Part shown: piece by piece, positions 24,353 to 32,650 of the stretch | Layout: each line of letters begins with the position of its first letter | Numbering within the stretch: position 1 is the stretch's first letter | NCBI GenBank assembly: GCA_015061575.1 | Contig: SUWF01000029.1 | Location: 1 to 37,661 of the forward strand | Length of the DNA: 37,661 nt | Reading direction: 5' to 3' | Origin: Lentisphaerota bacterium | GTDB lineage: Bacteria; Verrucomicrobiota; Lentisphaeria; Victivallales; Victivallaceae | Notes under the pieces: model-generated | Databases searched by the model: none | Seen by the model: only the letters and a program-made list of their open reading frames with translations | What the model was told of the DNA's origin: nothing | Program-made: the position numbers and the translations under genes

Positions 24353-25522
24353 TTAAATGCTCGGGTCGATATCTTCCAGCTGCAGCGGCAGCGTCTGGCG
24401 CAGCCGGATCGCTTCGATCGCTTTGCGGGCCAGCAGCGTGGAGCGGTAACCGGCGAGCTCGTCACAGGGCGAGGGCAGGTCATTGATGATCGCTTCCACA
24501 AAAGCATCCAGCATGGCCCGGTGACCTTTGTCGGGCATCAGCGGGGTGGTTTGTTCAACTTTTTTGCTGTTGGTGCTGTTGGCTACGTTGGCGTAATTTT
24601 TGGCAATGAATGCAGCATGACCTTCGCCCATTTCCGAGAGCGGGTCGAATTGCGGTTTGAAGTATTCATCCGGATTATCCGGCATACCGTAGTAGTTGTT
24701 TTCCACAAAGTGCAGCGAGCGGAAAAGAGCAGCTCCGCCAGTGACTTCGTACTGTTCTTTGGGGTAGTCAAAGGTTCCGGCGCAGGAGAAATCCAGCGTC
24801 ATGGAAGCTCCATCATTGAACTTGAGGTGGATCCCGTGCGAAAGGCGCGATGAACCCCATGCGGTAATTTCGCAGGGCAGGGCCGGAGCAAAGAACCAGC
24901 AGGCCAGATCCAGCCAGTGAACTGATTCGCCGATGATCACTCCGCCGCCGGTCAGCGGGTGCATGTGGCCCATGCCGTAGGAGCTGCTTTCGTCCTGGAT
25001 GCGGATCGACATGTGCGGAAATTTTTCTTCGGCCATCGGTTCCCGCACCGTTTCCACATATTGCCAGGGGTTGTGCTGCGGATTGCTCATGTGAGCAAGA
25101 TATTTTTTGCGCAGTGCCTGCATGGCCGGCGACATCCGGCGGTTGAGGTCAACGCAGAGCTTGACCTTGCCTTTACGCACGGCATCGATGATCTGAAAAG
25201 CTTCGTCATCGTACATGGCCATGGGTTTTTCGCAAAAGATGTGCTTGCCGGCAGCGGCGGCGGCGCGGATGATCGGCAGATGCACTTCGTGGGTGGTGGC
25301 GATCTTGATCATATCCACTTCCGGATCATTGATCACATCCATGAAATTATCGGTCACACAAGGAATGTTGAAGTGTTCGGCAGCTTTTTTGGCATTATCC
25401 AGACAAACGTCGCAGGCCCATTTGAGGTTGACTTTTTTATGGGCGGTCATGTTGTTGAGGTCTTGCGCCCAGGCGAATTTGCCGCAGCCGATTTGTGCAG
25501 CAGTTATGATTGATTTGGTCAT
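24353..25522 (-). CDS. Gfo/Idh/MocA family oxidoreductase
   Basis: These are NAD(P)-dependent sugar or polyol dehydrogenases and related hydrolases. The 389-residue product has an N-terminal Rossmann fold (AAQIGCGKFAWAQDL, about 8-22) and the IATTHEVHLPIIRAAAAAGKHIFCEKP segment with the catalytic lysine in EKP. The C-terminal alpha/beta domain contains GGGVIIGESVHWLDLACWF with the His-Asp site typical of the family. It has no signal peptide. AAAGGT lies about 10 bases upstream. It is paired with the enolase-superfamily gene, suggesting oxidation and then rearrangement of a sugar acid. The substrate is not known. Confidence 0.92.
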   Translation of the reverse strand: MTKSIITAAQIGCGKFAWAQDLNNMTAHKKVNLKWACDVCLDNAKKAAEHFNIPCVTDNFMDVINDPEVDMIKIATTHEVHLPIIRAAAAAGKHIFCEKPMAMYDDEAFQIIDAVRKGKVKLCVDLNRRMSPAMQALRKKYLAHMSNPQHNPWQYVETVREPMAEEKFPHMSIRIQDESSSYGMGHMHPLTGGGVIIGESVHWLDLACWFFAPALPCEITAWGSSRLSHGIHLKFNDGASMTLDFSCAGTFDYPKEQYEVTGGAALFRSLHFVENNYYGMPDNPDEYFKPQFDPLSEMGEGHAAFIAKNYANVANSTNSKKVEQTTPLMPDKGHRAMLDAFVEAIINDLPSPCDELAGYRSTLLARKAIEAIRLRQTLPLQLEDIDPSI

Positions 25523-25537
25523 GATACATATACCTTT

Positions 25538-25552
25538 ATATAACTTGTTAAA
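25538..25552. promoter_or_regulatory. Operator-like site upstream of the oxidoreductase gene
   Basis: ATATAACTTGTTAAA (25538-25552) matches ATATATCTTGTTAAA at 33312-33326, before the GntR/LacI-hybrid gene, at 14 of 15 bases. It lies between the predicted -10 region and the ribosome binding site of the oxidoreductase gene, a position suited to repression. Confidence 0.45.
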
Positions 25553-25728
25553 GAATTTATCAAATAATATAGCACAAAACTGCTCAATTAAAATATCAAA
25601 TCAATCAATTTTTTTACCAAAATGAAAAAAATATTTTATGCTTGTTCCAGTTAATGCGAAAACTTTTTTATTTGTATTAATGATGTAACATGTTAATAAA
25701 AAAAATACTGTAGAAGGTTGGAAAAATA

Positions 25729-25770
25729 AAAAATCCCGACGGTCTGTTCAAGGTTGACATCGGGATTTTT
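25729..25770 (-). terminator. Bidirectional terminator after the 1042-residue hydrolase gene
   Basis: AAAAATCCCGA (25729-25739) pairs with TCGGGATTTTT (25760-25770), eleven perfect pairs with a 20-base loop. A T-run flanks it on the minus strand (T6 including the base of the stem, then ATTTTT). It would end the large hydrolase transcript about 120 bases after its stop. Confidence 0.8.
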
Positions 25771-25890
25771 GACAATCTGCTGACAATTCCCCAAGTTCTC
25801 AAAAGCCGCTGAATGCACAATTTTTTCGGACTGTGGTTCCGCTGCTTAAACTTGGTTTTTAATGACTTGGGCAACTGCCGCTTTGCAAAA

Positions 25891-28800
25891 TTACTTGAGT
25901 TTTTCGATCACGATGCTGCGCAGTTCCAGCTGGCAGTTTTGGCCGTTGAACTCAATCCGGATGTTGCCGGCCGGACTGGTATCGCCGGTACCTTTATAGA
26001 ACACCTGATTGCCGAACGAAAGCGTGTACACATCCTTTTGGCGGACTATTTTCAATTCACCCCGGGCAAACAGCGGGTGCGTCATATCCAGCGGCTTGCT
26101 GAGAAGCTGCTTGCCGTTCCACGCTGGAGCGCCGGAGAATATCTTGCCGTCCTTGAGGCGGATATGGATCAAACCTTCGCCGTTGGGGATCTGCAAAGTT
26201 ATGGTGATATTGTTTTTGCCGACTTTACTTTTCAGCGGTACACCGACTTCCATGGAGCAGACAAAATCGCCTTCCACAAAAGAGGGAATACCCCGGTCAA
26301 GATAGGCACTGGCGGCGGGGCTGGCGGCATTTTTCAAGCCTTCAACCAGCAGCCCTTTGCCTTCGGCATACTGGTAGTTGAGTCCTTCGCAATCCTTGCG
26401 GTAGTCCTGACTCCAGGCTTTGAGGTTCTTGAAGGTGTCAACGAACTTGTCTGCTGATTCTTTGACTTCACCAATGACCTTTTCTTCGACTTTGACCACT
26501 GCTTCGGCGGCGTTGTTGGCCAGCAAGCTGCAGGAAGCGTTGTTTTTCAAACGCAGCAGCACGCCGCTGCCGGGCGCAATATCCAGTTTGACGCTCTTGC
26601 CGTTAACGTCGCTCCAGGTGCGTTTGAACTGATCAAAGCGTTCCAACTCCCCGGGAGCATTAAAAGTCACGACCTGATTTTTTTTGTAGTCCAGATTGAC
26701 CACCAGTATGTGGCTGGCTTGATTGTCTTTGCCGAAAACTCCCATCAGATAGCCGGTGACCGGGGGACGGATGTTGAAAAAGTTCCGTTCCTGCGCATAG
26801 TTGGTTTTGGCATCGGTCAGGCCCTGTGAAATATTTTTGAGTTTGGGTTCCAGCGTAAAGGCGCTGTTTTCGGGCAGGGCATCGGTGCCGAAAGGTATTT
26901 CTCCGGCGTGCCAGGCCGCCAATGTAGTCAGCGGCTGAACTTCCGTGGCGATGGCTTCAAATTCCCGGTTGATGGATTTGCAATCTTCGTAGAGCTGCGT
27001 GGTCTTGCCGGTTTCCGGATCATGTACGCTGCCCCAATGGCCCTTGTAGCCGTAAACGTAGTTGGCAAGGCCTTGCGACCCGTAGGCCAAACTGGTATAG
27101 GCCAAATAACGGTATTCGTTGCCGGTCGGCACCCGCAGCACCGGAGCGTAACTGCAGCCCTGAACGATGTTCATCGTTTTGACGCCATACTTCAGCCCGG
27201 CTTTGCGGATCATGGCTTGATTGACAAAATATGACCCGCTGTCGCCATGTTTCCAGAGGTTGTAAGCATCGTAGCTGAGCAGCTGGGGTTTGAGGCGTTC
27301 AAAATATTCAGCGATGTGTTTTTCGTAGGCTACCACGGCGGTGCCTTCGTGCCCCAACTGCTTATTGCTTGCAGCAATGGGGAACATGTTGTTGAAATGC
27401 AATATCTCCGGCGCATAGGATTCGAGGAAATCCACATCTTTCTGGCAGGCGATCATCTTGGCGCCGCCGGGTTCGTCGCCGCAGTGAATGGCGTAAAAGG
27501 CCGGATGGTGCCGCATACTGTCGATCCACCATTTGACCCGGCGCTGATTTTCCGGCGTGTTGGCTTTGAGCGTAAACCACATGATGCCCCGGATATTGTG
27601 CGGGTGCATTATATCCAAATCATGATAGGTTACGCCCCAGGCCAGATTCCAGCCGCCGACGGAGAGTTCTCTGGCCATTTTTTCGCTCATCACCGGGCCT
27701 GCCCAATAGGTGATAATGGGGCGGCCGATTTCGTATTTGGCGGGCTTTTTGACCGGCGCAAACTTGGGCGCAGGTATCGGCAAAGCTTTATCGGCTACCG
27801 CCAGCCGGCGGAATTTTATATTGCCGAAGCTGCTGAGCAGAGTGTTGGCTTTGTCAAAAGCCGGAGAGTGTTTTATGATCAGTTTGACCGTGGCGGCCGG
27901 TTCCATAACTGCCGGATTATCTGCCAGCTTCCAGTGGCCGTGGTGGATGGTGCAGTTGTCGCCCTTGCGGGTGATTATAAATGGCCCGAATGCTTGGTTG
28001 GGCAGCCAGACCATGCCGCCGTTGCGGGGGGAGCCAACCCAGGCGGCGGCCCGGGGAGAACCGGCGATCCAGCCATCCAGCAGACCGGTTTCGGCAATCA
28101 GTTTGCCGCTGATGGAGTAGACTTGCAGCAGCACTTCGCCCATGAAAGTATCAGGCGGCACATCCCAATCCAGATCCATGATGGCAGTAAAATCACCTTT
28201 GATCGCCCCCAGCGGGCGTTCCAGAATCGTGGTGACGGCCTGTTTTTTGCTGTAGTCAGGTTTTTTGAAGCCCTTGATCAGCAAGCCGTCATCCGTTTTG
28301 ACCATATCCAGTCCGGCGTGATTGCTTTGAACAGCCTTGATCCATTCGGGGGCAAAATCGCCGGAAACTTTTTCGTCAAAAGTTTTGGGCGTTATTTTCA
28401 TGGCTTGACCGTCATGCTTGCGCAGATCCAGTTTGGTAAATTCAAACTGACCGCACTTGCCGCTGGCGGGGTAATGGTCAAAGAAAATTTCTATTTTAGC
28501 CACCGGATCCGTGGAGCCTTTCTTCTGCATGACGTATGCCCCACGCCCGAAGACCGAGATCTGATCACCCACCCGTTCAATACGGAAATCCAGCGTGCCG
28601 CTGAGCGGCAGCATCACCACGTTGGCGGGGTTGTCTTTAAAATTGGTGCTGCCATACATGCGGCCGCTGGTGTTCCAGTGGTCACGCAGCCCGGCGATGG
28701 CGATGTATTCATTTTGGGCATTCTTCAAGGCGACCAGCGCATTGCCGACAAAATTATTGCTGAGCAGGTCATATTTCAGGGTAAATTCACCGATAAAATC

Positions 28801-29019
28801 TCCGGCCAGCGGGGTTTGCAGATTCTGAACCGCGGCGTAAGTCGGATGAGTCGGGTTTTTGCCCACAACCAGACCGGTTACTTTATTGCCTTCAACAACA
28901 GCGGATTGGGCGTTGCAGGTCGAACGCTGCCATGTGCCCGGATAGGGCAGGACTCCGGCGGCAAAACCGGAGGTAGCTGCAGCAATAAGCCCCAGCGCAA
29001 CGAGGGTTTTTCTTTTCAT
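25891..29019 (-). CDS. Secreted multidomain glycoside hydrolase-like protein
   Basis: The 1042-residue product has a signal peptide (MKRKTLVALGLIAAATSGFAAG). Two lectin-like beta-sandwich regions follow (about 25-205 and 220-410). Next comes a putative clan A-like barrel (about 425-735) with WNLAWGVTYHDLDIM, HCGDEPGG with E516 as an acid candidate, NNMFPIAASNKQLGHEG and YRYLAYTSLAYGSQGLANYVYG. A beta domain ends in PGSGVLLRLKNN, and a third lectin-like region covers about 865-1042. I cannot give a GH number. AAGGAG lies 10 bases before the ATG. It follows the GH127-like gene by 95 bases. It is a paralogue of the truncated hydrolase at 31473-32636. Confidence 0.75.
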   Translation of the reverse strand: MKRKTLVALGLIAAATSGFAAGVLPYPGTWQRSTCNAQSAVVEGNKVTGLVVGKNPTHPTYAAVQNLQTPLAGDFIGEFTLKYDLLSNNFVGNALVALKNAQNEYIAIAGLRDHWNTSGRMYGSTNFKDNPANVVMLPLSGTLDFRIERVGDQISVFGRGAYVMQKKGSTDPVAKIEIFFDHYPASGKCGQFEFTKLDLRKHDGQAMKITPKTFDEKVSGDFAPEWIKAVQSNHAGLDMVKTDDGLLIKGFKKPDYSKKQAVTTILERPLGAIKGDFTAIMDLDWDVPPDTFMGEVLLQVYSISGKLIAETGLLDGWIAGSPRAAAWVGSPRNGGMVWLPNQAFGPFIITRKGDNCTIHHGHWKLADNPAVMEPAATVKLIIKHSPAFDKANTLLSSFGNIKFRRLAVADKALPIPAPKFAPVKKPAKYEIGRPIITYWAGPVMSEKMARELSVGGWNLAWGVTYHDLDIMHPHNIRGIMWFTLKANTPENQRRVKWWIDSMRHHPAFYAIHCGDEPGGAKMIACQKDVDFLESYAPEILHFNNMFPIAASNKQLGHEGTAVVAYEKHIAEYFERLKPQLLSYDAYNLWKHGDSGSYFVNQAMIRKAGLKYGVKTMNIVQGCSYAPVLRVPTGNEYRYLAYTSLAYGSQGLANYVYGYKGHWGSVHDPETGKTTQLYEDCKSINREFEAIATEVQPLTTLAAWHAGEIPFGTDALPENSAFTLEPKLKNISQGLTDAKTNYAQERNFFNIRPPVTGYLMGVFGKDNQASHILVVNLDYKKNQVVTFNAPGELERFDQFKRTWSDVNGKSVKLDIAPGSGVLLRLKNNASCSLLANNAAEAVVKVEEKVIGEVKESADKFVDTFKNLKAWSQDYRKDCEGLNYQYAEGKGLLVEGLKNAASPAASAYLDRGIPSFVEGDFVCSMEVGVPLKSKVGKNNITITLQIPNGEGLIHIRLKDGKIFSGAPAWNGKQLLSKPLDMTHPLFARGELKIVRQKDVYTLSFGNQVFYKGTGDTSPAGNIRIEFNGQNCQLELRSIVIEKLK

Positions 29020-29050
29020 AAATTTTACACTCCTTGGTTAGTAATTATTT

Positions 29051-29062
29051 TTCTTTAACAAT
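29051..29062. promoter_or_regulatory. TTGTTAAAG element upstream of the large hydrolase gene
   Basis: On the minus strand, ATTGTTAAAGAA lies about 32-43 bases upstream of the ATG. Its eleven bases TTGTTAAAGAA are identical to 25545-25555 before the oxidoreductase gene, and eight bases TTGTTAAA are shared with the site before the regulator gene at 33319-33326. A weak motif on its own; the value is in the repeated occurrence. Confidence 0.35.
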
Positions 29063-29114
29063 TTTGCACCCGAACAGAAAATTGATGATCAAACGGAAAT
29101 CATCCTGCCTGTAA

Positions 29115-30590
29115 TTATTGGAACGGCTGATTGCTGAAAATGCACTGGAGATGCAATTTTTCGGCTTGTGATCTATCCAGCTGATAAAAATTGTTGAGTT
29201 TGTGCAAAACTCCATACTGATCTTTGCCCAACATGACCGGCCCTTGCCAGAGGGTGTATGCCTGACAGCTATTCAGCGGCATTTTTTGCGGCGCATACTC
29301 CTGCGGATCATCAGTATCACGCCACTGCTCATTCACCCGGTAGACTTTGATTTGCTTCGGCGGATTTTTACCCGGAGCCAAAACTTTGCATTGCCAGGCT
29401 CCGCCATCGGGATAGTTGGTGCGTATTTCCACTGTCAAACCGTCGGCAAAGGTGAATATGCCCGGCACCGGCAAGGCGACCAACAGCACATTATCAATGT
29501 TGTTGCGGTAAATCGACTTCATGGCACATTCGTAAAGACCTTCGGCCCCCCGCATGTTGCAGCAGTTGGGGGCTTCGTAAAACTTCATATAAAGCTCCTG
29601 TTCGCTGTGTGTAAGGCAGTTTTCGCCGCCGAAACCTCCGCTCTGCCGCTGGGAACGCTCAACACCCGAAAACCATATCCGGTGCGCATCGTCAAGATAT
29701 TCTGCGTTGCCGGTACGTCTGAACAACTCCATTGTCACTATAAAACTGTCGACAATAGCGCATGGTTCCGTCCATTCCGGCCGGTCAAACCAGTTGTAAT
29801 TAGCATAATTCAAGGTCATGCCCCGGGCTTTGTACAGCTCGTAAAGTTTAACAGCCAGATCCTCTGCTGCTTGTTTTGAACTGTATTCAGCATAACGCAG
29901 CAAGCCACGGCAGAGAGTCAAGGTGGCGTGAGTCTGCGCCTTGACTGCCAACACATCCAGTTTTTGCGCCAAAGCGTAAAATTCATCGATGAGTTCGCGG
30001 CAATCCAGCCGGAAAACCTCAGCAGTCTGCACCAAACCGTCAAAGAAAATGAATACTGCCCCTACATCGGTGCTGACTTGCCAGTTGCCGATGCGTTTAT
30101 CGGCGGAGCCGTCGACGGCTCCACAATTTTTCCGTTCGCCGTCTGATACCGGATAGGTACCGACTTTTCCGGTCAAAAGCTTTTTAAAGCCGTTGACCAT
30201 ACTGTCAGCGAGTTCGCACCACAGTTCCGAAGGCTGCAAAAGCTGCATTTCTGATAAACTGCGCAGTACCCAGCCGTGTCCGGCCAGCTGCTGTTCATCG
30301 ATAAAATCTTCATGCACCGGTCCCAGATAGCCTTGAGCATTGCAATATTTTTTATAGCATTGCTTCATCGCTTCCACGGTTGGGGAGGTTAGTTTATCCG
30401 TCCGCATGAGTTTGCTTAAAGCCAGCAGCAGCCGGCCTTCGTAATCGCCCGGCCAGGCGCAATCGGCTTTTTTGAATACATTTTCAACCTGATAATCGCT
30501 TTGGTGCAGCCGCTGCCATGATCTGATGATGCGCTCTTTTAAGCATCCGGTCAGTCCGGAGTGGATGGGAAATTCAAACTTTTGCATCAT
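29115..30590 (-). CDS. GH127-like glycoside hydrolase (beta-L-arabinofuranosidase family)
   Basis: GH127 enzymes cleave beta-L-arabinofuranosides with a zinc-bound cysteine nucleophile. The 491-residue product is an all-helical barrel followed by a beta domain. WTEPCAIVDSF gives E275-x-C277 and APNCCNMRGAEGLY gives C343-C344. This has the same pattern, with comparable spacing, as the Glu, Cys and Cys-Cys zinc set known in this family. It is shorter than the usual 600-700 residues because the C-terminal sandwich is reduced. It has no signal peptide. The ATG at 30590 has GAGGA 9 bases upstream; the next codon is also ATG. It probably forms an operon with the large hydrolase. Confidence 0.72.
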   Translation of the reverse strand: MMQKFEFPIHSGLTGCLKERIIRSWQRLHQSDYQVENVFKKADCAWPGDYEGRLLLALSKLMRTDKLTSPTVEAMKQCYKKYCNAQGYLGPVHEDFIDEQQLAGHGWVLRSLSEMQLLQPSELWCELADSMVNGFKKLLTGKVGTYPVSDGERKNCGAVDGSADKRIGNWQVSTDVGAVFIFFDGLVQTAEVFRLDCRELIDEFYALAQKLDVLAVKAQTHATLTLCRGLLRYAEYSSKQAAEDLAVKLYELYKARGMTLNYANYNWFDRPEWTEPCAIVDSFIVTMELFRRTGNAEYLDDAHRIWFSGVERSQRQSGGFGGENCLTHSEQELYMKFYEAPNCCNMRGAEGLYECAMKSIYRNNIDNVLLVALPVPGIFTFADGLTVEIRTNYPDGGAWQCKVLAPGKNPPKQIKVYRVNEQWRDTDDPQEYAPQKMPLNSCQAYTLWQGPVMLGKDQYGVLHKLNNFYQLDRSQAEKLHLQCIFSNQPFQ

Positions 30591-30629
30591 TACCAAATAT
30601 CCTCAGCATAGATTTGTTTCTGTGGTAAG

Positions 30630-30656
30630 ATAATATGTTATAAGTGAAAATGCCAA
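30630..30656 (-). promoter_or_regulatory. Candidate promoter of the GH127-like operon
   Basis: On the minus strand, TTGGCA (30656-30651) and TATTAT (30635-30630) are 15 bases apart; a -10 shifted by two bases (TTATCT) would give 17. It lies directly after the terminator of the upstream prepilin gene, so GH127 needs its own start here. Confidence 0.42.
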
Positions 30657-30657
30657 T

Positions 30658-30703
30658 AAAAAACGCCCGGCCTGATAAAAAAATCTCAATTTTTTTCAGG
30701 CCG
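30658..30703 (-). terminator. Intrinsic terminator of the truncated prepilin gene
   Basis: On the minus strand, CGGCCTGA (30703-30696) pairs with TCAGGCCG (30675-30668). An AT-rich inner part extends the stem, and after GGCG comes T6 (30663-30658). It lies about 60 bases after the prepilin stop. Confidence 0.8.
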
Positions 30704-30743
30704 AACGATTGTTTATCTGCAGTATTCAAAAGTCGGAAGTGGA

Positions 30744-30759
30744 TTTTTTTTTTTTTTTT
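30744..30759. repeat. Homopolymer of 16 T
   Basis: Sixteen T in a row lie four bases beyond the stop codon of the minus-strand prepilin gene. On the transcript this is an A16 tract. It is prone to length change in replication and to error in sequencing. Confidence 0.95.
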
Positions 30760-30763
30760 CTGT

Positions 30764-31471
30764 TTATTCTGCTGGGGTGGTCAGCTTTTTGGTGTTAGTG
30801 GCAGCATCAAAATAGTTGGTGAAACCAAGTCTGTTCATTTCATTTATGTTGATCGCCCGGGCAGAGCCATCCATGAATGCGCTGTTAGCGAACTTTCCGT
30901 GACGGGGATCGATAACACCCCATTCATCCTGATTGCCGCGGCCAATATAGTAGGTCTGATTGCCGTCAGCGCCCCTGGAGTCGCACATCAGCGAAAAGTT
31001 ATCTGGCAGTTTAGGCCCGTTCATGGAAACCGAGCAACTGGATGCCAAACGTCCGGTTGTGGCATTACTGGGATAGGGACCTACATTTTCCCAATACCAT
31101 TTACATTTATTGGATCCGGCATTGCCATAGTAGCTGGCGTGGTTTCCGGCCCGGGTTCCGTAGGTGTATGATGCGGATTCCGGTGATTCCAAACTGGGAC
31201 AGACCAAAGTTGTGTTGCGGAATTTAGGATTGTTCATGTCGCCTACAGGAATATACCCCAACCGGATCAACCATTCTGGAACAACAGTTATGTAGGTAAG
31301 CTGAATTTCGCCGACCGACAACCACTCTTTGTTGTCTTGGGCGTAAGAGAGCATCCCCAAACCATTTTGTTTCAGATTGGCCAGGCATGACGCACTGCGT
31401 GCCCGTTCCCGGGCAGCGGAAAGGGCAGGTAAAAGCATGGCCGCCAGAATAGCGATGATGGCAATTACCAC
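30764..31471 (-). pseudogene. Prepilin-like gene truncated at its 5' end
   Basis: From 31471 downwards the frame reads [29 protein letters not shown], the hydrophobic helix of a prepilin-type protein, then about 200 residues of globular domain. The globular part ends with DPRHGKFANSAFMDGSARAINI, the H-x9-DG end seen in such proteins. The start codon and the cleavage motif (a basic leader plus FTLIELL) are missing. Upstream of 31471 the same strand is simply antisense of a hydrolase gene, although the frame stays open to 31786. About 235 codons remain. It aligns well with the intact paralogue at 10959-11717 over the helix. It is either a true broken gene or an assembly join. Confidence 0.85.
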
Positions 31472-31472
31472 C

Positions 31473-32636
31473 GGGCCGGATATGAGCGATGAATTTGCTG
31501 CTGAGCTGGCCGCCGCCGGATTCAATGTGGCGTTCGGACGCAATATGTTCGATTTGGATATCATGCACCGCCACGGCTTGCGGGGGGTGCTCTGGATGCC
31601 CGGTCTGCCCGATACTCCCGAGCGTAAAGCCCAGCTCAAACTCTGGCTGGAAAGCGTCCGGAACCATCCGGCTATGCTGGGGGTATCCTGCGGCGATGAA
31701 CCCGGCGGCACTGAACGGATGCGCCAGGCGCAGCTGCGGGTCGAATTTATGATCGAAAACGCTCCCGAACTGCTGCACTTCAACAATATGTATCCCTACG
31801 GAGCCAGCAATGCCCAGCTGGGGACGGAAGGGCTGCCCACAGCGGCTTATCAGGCCCATATCGAAAAATATTGCCGGTTGCTCAAGCCGCAGCTGCTGAG
31901 CTATGACCATTACACCTTTTTCCGGGCTGGCGACCGGGGTACTTACTTCAACAATCAGGCTATGATCCGCAAGGCGGCGCTGGAACGGAATATACCTTCA
32001 ATGAATATCGTGCAGGGCGCTGCCTGGGCGTTCCACTGGCGGGTGCCGACTCCGCAGGAATACCGCTATTTGGCTTACACCAGTTTGGCCTACGGCTCGC
32101 AGGGGCTGTCGTGCTACGTTTACAGCTACAAAGGTCACTGGGGCAGTATGCGCGATCCCATCACCGGCAAAACCGGGCCGCTTTATGAAGAAGCCAAGGT
32201 GCTGAACCGGGAATTTGTGGCGATCGCCAAAGAATTGATGGAACTCAAAAGTCTGCATCCGTACCACACCGGCGAGATCCCGTTTGGCGTGGAAACGCTG
32301 CCGGATGATTGTGAATTTCAGCTGGAACCCAAACTCAAGAATTTTTCGCAGGGCTTGAAAGATCCGACTGTTTACAAACAAACAGACGATAATATTTTTG
32401 CTTTGCGTCCGCCGGTCACCGGCTGGATAGTCAGTACTTTCGGTAAAGATAACAAGGCCAGTCATGTGCTGGTGGTGAATCTGGATTACAAAAAAGCTGC
32501 CAAAACCACTTTGACTGCTCCGGGCAAGCTGGAAAAGTTTGACGCCGTCAAGCGCACCTGGAGTGCCGTAAACAGTAATAAAGCGGCGTTGGATGTTCCT
32601 GCCGGCAGCGGTGTGTTGCTGCGGTTGGCCAAATAA
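31473..32636 (+). pseudogene. Glycoside hydrolase-like gene truncated at its 5' end
   Basis: From 31473 the frame reads GPDMSDEFAAELAAAG and continues as a close paralogue of the barrel of the 1042-residue protein. Shared stretches include CGDEPGG (E at 31698-31700), HFNNMYPYGASNAQLG and EYRYLAYTSLAYGSQGLSCYVY, and it ends PAGSGVLLRLAK. The signal peptide, two lectin-like regions and first barrel strand, about 440 residues, are absent. The frame is open back to 31377, but that part is antisense of the prepilin helix and has no hydrolase similarity. An ATG at 31482 exists without a ribosome binding site. The remaining 388 codons are otherwise intact, so the break is probably recent, or artificial. 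Confidence 0.85.
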
Positions 32637-32650
32637 AGGTGTATGCTGAA

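Larger units (their letters stand above)
25523..25890. other. Non-coding interval of 368 bases between convergent-free minus genes
   Basis: This AT-rich interval contains an operator-like site (25538-25552), an extended -10 candidate TGCTATATT on the minus strand (25575-25567) for the oxidoreductase gene, and the perfect palindrome TAACATGTTA (25686-25695). It also holds the bidirectional terminator at 25729-25770. Between 25771 and 25890 I see only the 3' tail of the large hydrolase transcript. I see no gene here. Confidence 0.65.

Noticed and set aside
24331-24507. N-terminal extension of the enolase-superfamily protein
   Set aside because: It overlaps the oxidoreductase gene and is a low-complexity Arg/Ser/Pro frame; the ATG at 24330 begins the family domain.
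27247-29058. 603-codon open frame on the plus strand opposite the large hydrolase
   Set aside because: It is antisense of a well-supported gene with signal peptide and ribosome binding site; the translation lacks recognisable domains.
31377-31472. N-terminal 32 codons of the open frame leading into the truncated hydrolase
   Set aside because: This stretch is antisense of the prepilin helix and has no match in the intact paralogue.
31472-31786. Upstream 105 codons of the minus-strand prepilin frame
   Set aside because: They are antisense of the hydrolase; no prepilin leader or hydrophobic signal is encoded there.
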